Source: Chara braunii
Lineage: Eukaryota > Streptophyta > Charophyceae > Charales > Characeae
Reading direction: 5' to 3'
NCBI GenBank assembly: GCA_003427395.1
Contig: BFEA01000035.1
Location: forward strand, 3,162,543-3,186,624
Length of the DNA: 24,082 nucleotides
Shown here: piece by piece, positions 18,699-24,082 of the stretch
How positions within the stretch are numbered: position 1 is the first letter of the stretch
Layout: every line of letters starts with the position of its first letter
Translations under genes and position numbers: made by a program
The notes under the pieces: generated by a model
Told to the model about the DNA's origin: nothing
Databases searched by the model: none
The model's input: only the letters and a program-made list of their open reading frames with translations

Positions 18699-19597
18699 AC
18701 ATCAAGGACATATTGTTTGAAGCTGGTCATTCTCAGATGTGAGGTGTTTAGTTTATAGAATCTTCTTCCTTGGACTGGTTTCTTCCGAAACGAGAAGACT
18801 GTCACACCTATTGCATGATCTAGACTTGGAGAAGGGCTACAAGGAAAATTTTCAGCAAATTGAATTGCCCCTTGCAGTTCACCCGATGCTAAAACCAGAC
18901 CGATTCTAGATTTAGAAGTTTGTCTAGCTTGTTTTTTTTTAAAACATGAAAAAACTTTTGAATTGGGGTTAAGCCTACGATAGGAGTCAAATAGATTTAG
19001 AGTGGGACATAATAATTTTCTCATCTATTTCCACATAACCAGGGCATGGGGAGAAAATTTTCCATTGATCCAAATATCTATTTAGTATCGCATTGAAGTC
19101 CCCCACAATCATTACTGGGATACCGACTGGAAGGCGAGGAAGGATGAATTCGAAGAATACTTGTCTGTCGCCCACGCCATTAAGACCATAAACACAAAGG
19201 ATACTAACAACCTCTAATTCCAACATTGTTAGGGCGTACACCCATCTCCCTTCTAGTTGATCCACCTCCCAATTGATGGGTTCCACTTTAGACCCCGATG
19301 GAATCCATATGGCCACCCCTGCACTACCCGATGGAATCCATATAGCCAGATTTCCTTGTGAATATGATTATGATAATTTGCATCCATTAAGTGGGTCTCC
19401 TGAATACAAATGACATTTGGCCACTCCTTGCCATCAATTCCCCTTTGTTGGTCATAGATAACTTGCTTCTTGCTCTGTTTGGCTAAGGCCAATCTGTTCA
19501 CATTGAGGGAATGGAGATCCAAATCCGAATTCCTTTTGAGCAATTTCCATGCCTTATCCTTATTATATAAGGCATTGATCACTTTAATTCCTTCCAT
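18695..19597 (-). pseudogene. LINE copy 2 AP-type endonuclease domain (decayed)
   Basis: The endonuclease nicks target DNA to prime reverse transcription. Three overlapping frames cover it. 19597-19253 contains WPNVICIQETHLMD (the QETH motif). 19316-18987 contains MAIWIPSG, VVSILCVYGLNGVGDRQVFF and VMIVGDFNAILN (the GDFN motif). 19024-18695 contains LFDSYRRLNPNSKVFSCF, SRIGLVLASGEL and LDHAIGVTVFSF, corresponding to the D-R-NP, SRID and SDH blocks. The SRID Asp reads Gly and the SDH Ser reads Leu. Two frameshifts disrupt the reading. Confidence 0.85.
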
Positions 19598-19722
19598 TTA
19601 TCTTTTAGTATTCCTGTAGTCTTAACTGCTCCTTTTCATATAGGTAGCTAGGCCTCACAGGTCACACCAAGTCCCCATGTCCAAGATGCCCCGTACATCT
19701 GGGGTAGCATGTCTAAGGAGTC

Positions 19723-19874
19723 TGACAAGGAGGGTGGCCACATCATATTCGTGTCAGAACTTGCTTGACTTGATTTTCAGTAGTTGGAGCTTCTTGCGCA
19801 TGTCAATCCCCATCCATCTCAAATGGACATGTTTTGCTGACTCATATTTGACAAGGAGGGTGGCCACATCATAT
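19723..19874. repeat. 26-bp perfect direct repeat
   Basis: The same 26 bases starting TGACAAGGAGGGTGGCC occur at 19723-19748 and 19849-19874, 126 bp apart, between the ORF1-like region and the endonuclease. The intervening sequence does not repeat. Confidence 0.8.
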
Positions 19875-20769
19875 GATTAGGGATTCCCCCTGTTAATGAG
19901 AGGAGAGAGATAAAAAAGGATTTAATCTCTTGGATTGTGACTTCACCATAAATGGCTCCCGGACATTCAGAAAGACCAGTCACCCAAAGTCCCTCCTTAA
20001 ATCTAACAGGGACGACCACCATTGCCGTTCGAGTGAGCGGGGAGTCGCCTTGGTCCATCTCCACTCTTAGGCCCAATTTTTGCCTCTTACTAGTGAGGTC
20101 TGTAGTAGGTGGTAAGGCCAGTAGGGCCGGAGGGAGGGACTCATTGCTAGGCCCTACCTTATCTGGTAACCGTGGTCCTTGTAAGTCTTCAGTGACATCG
20201 ATTGTTGAGTCAAAGTCTGCAGTCACAATCTTGGTCATCTTTACTCCCACATCTTCCTCCTCCTTGTCCAGGTATTGGACTGCATGTGGTGTTGGCTGTA
20301 GAGGCATGTTATTCACTATGGTTGGTGTCTGAGGTGAATCATCCCACCGAATAAGAGAAGAACGGCTTTTGGACTCCTTGGTAGTTTTTCCTTGCTGTGG
20401 CAGCATAAGATACTTACACTCACCTGGAAGTTGAGACACGACCTCTTTTAAGCGGTTACCTCCTTTGAACCCTCCCATGTGAATTTTGAGGTTCCAAATT
20501 TCCTTTATCCCTCCTCTGCTCCTCTTCCAATACCACTATCTCTTTGTGGACTTCGTTTGCTTTGGGTTTAGAAGCAAATGCTTCATTAACTTCTTTTGAG
20601 TACGAAGGTAATTCTTTGGTTCCTGAGTTTTCAATCCACGTTCTCTTCTTCCTTGTCCTTTCCTTGCCAGTACTTTCAACCTTCGTACTTCTTTCTTCTG
20701 AAAATTCACAGAGTCCTCCACTATGGCGGGATGGTCTACCCGCCGCCCTGCCTTATCCCCCCACCCCAC
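19819..20769 (-). pseudogene. LINE copy 2 ORF1-like region (decayed)
   Basis: Two minus-strand frames, 20769-20536 (77 codons, Lys/Arg-rich) and 20478-19819 (219 codons), lie immediately 5' of the endonuclease, where L1 elements carry ORF1. The first contains KKEVRRLKVLARKGQGRRER, a basic segment that could bind RNA. The second contains RWDDSPQTP and DLTSKRQKLGLRVEMDQ, with no RRM or zinc knuckle that I recognise. ORF1 normally coats the LINE RNA. Assignment rests on position and composition. Confidence 0.5.
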
Positions 20770-20951
20770 TTTGCCCCCTACCCACCGCTTCGTTCACCCC
20801 CCAGCCCTTACTGGGCCGTACCGGGCCAAAACAGCCCCAAAAATGGCCCTCCGCTACGTGCGTGCGCACATGTACGCGATACCTACGTGCGTACACGCAT
20901 ACGTGTACGACGTGCTACCCAGGGGAAAAAAAAAAAAAAAAAAAAAAAAAA
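20770..20951 (+). other. GC-rich stretch ending in a poly(A) run
   Basis: C-rich DNA and a CG/TA alternating segment (ACGTGCGTGCGCAC, TACGTGCGTACACGC) end in a 26-A run at 20926-20951. This could be the 5' untranslated region of the LINE next to another element's plus-strand tail. The two cannot be separated by eye. Confidence 0.35.
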
Positions 20952-21260
20952 CCTCAAGTGTTTATGTAACCTAAGACTCCAGCAAATTAGGTCACCATCC
21001 AATGGACTGTAGATGGACCAGGACCACTTTGTGTTTGCAACTCTGTTCCGTTCGACTTAATCGAATGAGGATGAAGTTGCACTGCTCCCTTTTTTGGATA
21101 CGAGTTGCTCTACTCTATTTTTTCCCGCGGCCGATAGCTGGGCCAACTACTGGTGGTTTAAGCTCCAAAATTGCATTGCTACTACTATCTCTAGGCTGCC
21201 AACCCCTCTCCCCTCCACTGCTGTTTCAGACAGGCTCCTCATCCTGCAGGACCTGCACTG

Positions 21261-21560
21261 TTTTTTTTTTTGTTTTTTTTTTTTTTGTCCTTTTTTTTTG
21301 AGACAATTACGACTGTGGCCGCGACCGAAACCAAGTTCTCAAATCCATTTGAAAGTTGAAACAGGTTCTACAAAGAAAAAGCAACGGCGGGCATGGCCGA
21401 GACATCTCGGGCGTGACCCAGGCACTTGGGGCCAGGGCAGGCCTGAATCTGGCTCAAATCACGGCCAGCTTCGGGCTGCATCCCTGGCCCGCTCCACTTG
21501 CCATGGAGACGCTCATCTATCAGATATAAGTTCGAATGGGTGAAATTTTTCGCAGTGCAA
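21261..21560 (-). mobile_element. Poly(A)-tailed minus-strand retroelement, possible SINE
   Basis: T runs at 21261-21286 and 21291-21299 look like a poly(A) tail on the minus strand. The adjoining sequence (to about 21560) is GC-richer. A B-box-like GTTCGAATGG lies at about 21530, but on the opposite strand to the tail, so a simple tRNA-SINE reading does not fit. Family unknown. Confidence 0.35.
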
Positions 21561-21777
21561 GCAAAGAGGCTCCCCTGGGCCTCTTCTCTTTACTCGCCAT
21601 GCGAAAGATTTCCTCTGTTCAATCTGGATGGATGGATGGATCGGTGGCTGAAAAAATTTCCATGGCCAGTAAAGGGCCTACGACGCCCTGAAACAATAAA
21701 TAATAAATAACATTTAGTTTTTGAACTTTTTGTTCATATTTCTTTTACGTTAGAGATTTTATAGAACAAAAAAATAC

Positions 21778-22329
21778 TGAAACTCCGACGAAACAGTTTG
21801 TCACAGCCCCTCGTTTGTTGTCCTCTTCTCTCTCTCTGCCTACGGTTTACCGGGCAGTTCTGTTTGTGACGATATATGCTACGACTTCGCTAGCTTCCTG
21901 CTACGGTTTTTTCCGGTCAGGTCGAGCGGCAGTGGTCTGGGCCGTTACTAGGCGGCCATGCTGTGCCTCTAGTGCCAGCGGCGTGTCTGGAGTGTATTTT
22001 TTGGCTGTGACAGACCTTTCTTTGTTTCGTGGATGTTTTGCTGGCTTGTGATGGGGTGTGAACCGACAGTCTGTAGAGTTTTCCATCTGGTGTGGGTGAG
22101 TGATAGTCTACTTTGATTTTGGTTAAGGTAGATTATCATTTACAGTGTAATCAGTGAGGGGATTCTGCAGACTGTTGAGGGTTCAGCCTCCTGATGAGTC
22201 GGTGAAACTCCGGCGAAACAGTTTGTCACAGCCCCTCGTATATATCGTCACAAACAGAACTGCCCGGTAAACCGTAGGCAGAGAGAGAGAAGAGGACAAC
22301 AAACGAGGGGCTGTGACAAACTGTTTCGT
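21778..22329 (+). mobile_element. Hammerhead-bearing element with 425-bp permuted unit and 90-bp inverted repeat
   Basis: TGAAACTCCGRCGAAACAG begins two direct copies of a 37-bp segment, at 21778-21814 and 22203-22239 (one mismatch), defining a unit of about 425 bp. The unit start is inside a hammerhead-like motif completed only at 22191-22227. Then 22240-22329 is the exact reverse complement of 21788-21877 (90 of 90). Tandem plus inverted partial copies around a hammerhead are known for the pseudo-LTRs of Penelope-like elements and, in part, for retrozymes. No ORF of such an element is seen here, so it would be a remnant or a non-autonomous form. Confidence 0.6.
22177..22237 (+). ncRNA. Candidate type I hammerhead ribozyme motif
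   Basis: The conserved core is complete. CTGATGA (22191-22197) is followed by stem II GTCGG/CCGGC (22198-22202 with 22210-22214, one G-T pair) and loop TGAAACT. GAA (22215-22217) is followed by a minimal stem III, ACA/TGT, with a 3-nt loop GTT. The predicted cleavage site is after GTC (C at 22227). Stem I is the weak part: GAGGG (22177-22181) can pair with CCCTC (22233-22237), but the bases next to the core pair poorly. Very short stem III is known from hammerheads of Penelope-like elements. Activity cannot be judged from sequence. Confidence 0.6.
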
Positions 22330-22570
22330 ATATATTCTATTATTGTGAATTATCACTGAATTCTATTTGATTTGAATGAATCAATTTAGAGTATAGTCAT
22401 ATGTATTTTATAGATTCTAAATTAATAATATTTCATTTATTATTTAATTTGGACTGTATTCTATTGAATAAATAGAGAATAAAAAATTATTATAATATTA
22501 TTTAGAATAATGTATTATACTGTAAATTATATTGTAAGTTTTTATATACTATAGAATAATTTACATTTAC
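22330..22570. repeat. AT-rich block
   Basis: About 240 bp of A/T-dominated DNA has recurring ATTCTAT and TAGAATAAT segments on both strands, giving weak self-complementarity. No gene is present. Confidence 0.6.
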
Positions 22571-22614
22571 CAGGTCGTGTGCCACTGAAACAACTCTACC
22601 TACCGACGGGCCTA

Positions 22615-22680
22615 CCACTAGCTAAATTGGTACACGCACAAACTGTTGAAATACAGACCCAAGTTTGAATCCAGCCACAA
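22615..22680 (+). repeat. tRNA-like SINE head
   Basis: The plus strand has an A-box-like TAGCTAAATTGGTACACGCA and a B-box-like AAGTTTGAATCC at tRNA spacing. An anticodon-arm-like CTGT-TGAAAT-ACAG lies between them. Acceptor pairing is absent. This fits the Pol III promoter of a tRNA-derived SINE. Confidence 0.5.
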
Positions 22681-22845
22681 TCAGATGGCCAGAATAAAAA
22701 AATTGTTTTGTTCTTTTCTTTGTTTGTTGAGCGTTGTGTCCGTGGTGTGGTGTGTGTTGGGTGTGGTGCGAGTTCAAGGAAGCTACAGCCGTGGGGGTGG
22801 GCTAGATATCATGACCGGTATGGATCCAGTTTTAATAACACCTCC

Positions 22846-22912
22846 AATGGTTGTAGCGGTTACGACACTTTGTTCCTGTGGTGGAGGGAGGGTGCCGGTT
22901 TGAGGCTGTCCG
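22846..22912 (+). repeat. Second, weaker tRNA-like segment
   Basis: GGTTGTAGCGGTTACGAC resembles an A box and D-arm, and GTGCCGGTTTGAGGCTG resembles a B box about 45 bp later. Plant tRNA-derived SINEs look like this. Pairing is poor and no tail is defined. Confidence 0.35.
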
Positions 22913-23107
22913 TGCAGGGCAGCATATGATGCCCTAAACACAGGTTGCTCAGAAATTCAGAATCATGTCTGTATTTCATTTTTCTTTTTGTGCTTTTTTT
23001 TTGTTCGGAATAAAAAACAAACTCGTTATTGGATGGGAACCGGGCCCAGGGTCCCTCACATATCCCTCACATCTTTGCTGCCGTCGGTGGGATGGGCGAG
23101 GCATTCT

Positions 23108-23206
23108 GGGGCAAGGTCCCACTTGCACGGATTAGGAGATTTCGGCCGTTGATCTTTGCTATCTACGGTCAATATCTCTTAATTCCTGCAAGTGGGACCC
23201 AGCCCC
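23108..23206. mobile_element. Snap-back MITE / long hairpin
   Basis: Nearly all of this segment folds on itself. GGGGC/GCCCC are the outer arms, GGTCCCACTTGCA (23115-23127) pairs perfectly with TGCAAGTGGGACC (23187-23199), and the inside continues as GGATTAGGAGAT against ATCTCTTAATTCC and GGCCGTTGAT against ATCTACGGTC, leaving a short loop. The TGACCGT/ACGGTCA and GGGTCCCAC motifs are common in plant MITEs. A transcript would resemble a small-RNA precursor. Confidence 0.8.
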
Positions 23207-23377
23207 TGGACAAGCCTAGCCCTCTGGCCAAGCCTAGCCCGCTGTGGTCTATAGACTCTATACCCAAAAAACCAGAAAAAAAATATTTATGAAAAAGGAG
23301 CAAGTTCCGTGCAACGAAAAAAAAATTTGCCCCCTACTAGACTGCAAAAACCAAGTTATTGTAGTTATTTGCACTTC

Positions 23378-23645
23378 TTTTTTTTTTTTTTTTTTTTTTC
23401 CCCTGATGGTCGACGGGCTTGAGATATCGTGATTGAACTGAGCCGCCCCACAGGTAATTCAGAACGATTAACTTCTGCTCATCTGATTGCATTGGGATTC
23501 GAACTTGGATCTGCCATCGCAAAAATTGTTGTTGCTGGCTGAAATGGCATGATTGGCCCGCCACGCCGCCAGGGTGGGCTGGATGTGGTGTGCACAGCCA
23601 CCTGGTGGATTCCCTCACTAGCTACAACCCCCGACACTCCCACAA
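23378..23645 (-). mobile_element. SINE-like element with poly(A) tail
   Basis: A poly(T) run at 23378-23399 is the tail of a minus-strand element. Its body contains a clear B-box-like AAGTTCGAATCCC (minus strand, about 23498-23512), and upstream a TAGCTAGTGAGGG A-box-like segment near 23625. The A-B distance of over 100 bp is longer than in a tRNA, so the head is rearranged or the A box is misidentified. No target-site duplication was found. Confidence 0.45.
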
Positions 23646-23699
23646 CCCTCTAGCTAGTTGGTTTGCTTATATTTGTATTATTGTCGGAATAGGGTTTAA

Positions 23700-24074
23700 G
23701 CTTTCTTTAGTTCCCTTTCATAGATGGAGTCCCGATGTTTATGAAGGAGTGTGATTCGTTTTTCTCACTGTACACAGCATGTCCACAGGTGAAGAGGCTC
23801 CACCCTACCCCACCCTGCTCAGTCAATCCCCTGATCGCCAGGGCAATCAATACTGGCAGGCTGTTCCCACAGTTTTTCTGATGTTTTTTTTTACTGATGT
23901 TCTCTGATTGCATTCCAATTGTAACCTTCTCATCAGGGACGCTGGACCCGGTTTCCAGCAGGTGATGCTCCCCACCAATAGATGGAGCCTTTCCCCAGCT
24001 GCTAGCGGTGTCTGTTTTTACCAGCATCGCTAACACTGGAGGGTTCTAGAAAAAAAAAAAAAAAAAAAAAAAAA
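23700..24074 (+). mobile_element. Poly(A)-tailed element sharing the LINE 3' tail
   Basis: On the plus strand the element ends in 25 A at 24050-24074. Before the tail, 23937-23983 is the 3' core of the two LINEs in this window, and TAGCG/CGCTA (24003-24032) forms a small hairpin. Upstream (23700-23930) shows no LINE coding sequence. It is either a severely truncated LINE or a SINE that borrowed the LINE tail to be copied by its machinery. The left boundary is uncertain. Confidence 0.6.
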
Positions 24075-24082
24075 CCACATTC

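Larger units (their letters stand above)
13811..20770 (-). mobile_element. Nearly full-length, decayed L1-type LINE, copy 2
   Basis: This is a minus-strand non-LTR retrotransposon, about 7 kb including later insertions. In its own 5'-3' order it has a Lys-rich ORF1-like region (20769-19819), an AP-type endonuclease (19597-18695), a linker (18698-about 18100), reverse transcriptase (about 18060-15900), zf-RVT and C-terminal domain (about 15490-14570), a repeat-bearing 3' region (13990-14569), a conserved 3' core (13906-13946), a hairpin (13851-13880) and a poly(A) tail (poly(T) 13811-13830). Frames shift repeatedly and stops occur, so it is dead. A 385-bp MITE (17650-18034) and a 108-bp tandem duplication (16673-16888) also break it. 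The 5' boundary near 20770-20925 is not fixed and no target-site duplication was found. Confidence 0.85.

Noticed and set aside
23925-23950. A second hammerhead on the minus strand (CCTGATGAG near 23930)
   Set aside because: No stem II or GAAA follows at a suitable distance.

Overview
This window looks like repeat-rich intergenic DNA from a large eukaryotic nuclear genome, most likely a land plant. The evidence is an L1-type LINE whose ORF2 ends in a zf-RVT zinc finger (typical of plant LINEs), a snap-back MITE carrying GGTCCCACTTGCA arms (a motif I associate with plant genomes), and many poly(A)/poly(T) retroelement tails. I cannot name the species. I see no intact host protein gene. Nearly every open reading frame is either decayed transposon coding sequence or low-complexity chance reading.

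Layout. 1-1500: GC palindromes, then unassigned sequence, possibly old LTR-type DNA. 2046-2650: five diverged 124-bp tandem repeats in an A-B-A-B-A pattern. 2921-3817: ten imperfect hairpins sharing an AAACTTAT-type loop while the stems differ and covary. 3830-4900: unassigned. About 4930-11400: two direct copies of a composite unit of about 2.1-2.3 kb. Each copy has roughly 165-190-bp pyrimidine-rich subrepeats with GCTCGAT hairpins, a block of 28S rRNA fragments with an internal inversion, an AT-rich bridge and a terminal palindrome. A 5'-truncated LINE (6259-about 7645, minus strand) is inserted in the first copy. 11400-13800: unassigned retro-derived DNA, two tRNA-like heads, a TA-rich block, a 590-bp GAN tract and a CA tract.

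13811-about 20770 holds a second, nearly full-length but dead copy of the same LINE family on the minus strand (ORF1-like, endonuclease, reverse transcriptase, zf-RVT, C-terminal domain, 3' tail). It is interrupted by a MITE at 17650-18034 and carries an 81-bp inverted repeat in its 3' region. 20926-24082 holds further poly(A)/poly(T)-tailed insertions, a hammerhead-ribozyme-like motif in a 425-bp permuted tandem unit flanked by a perfect 90-bp inverted repeat, tRNA-like SINE heads, the snap-back MITE, and a plus-strand element that shares its 3' tail with the LINEs.

The strongest candidates for something undescribed are the hammerhead/inverted-repeat element (21778-22329), the inverted-28S chimeric repeat (about 7700-8320 and about 10005-10590), and the covarying hairpin array (2921-3817). 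All family assignments were made by eye and from memory, without database searches.
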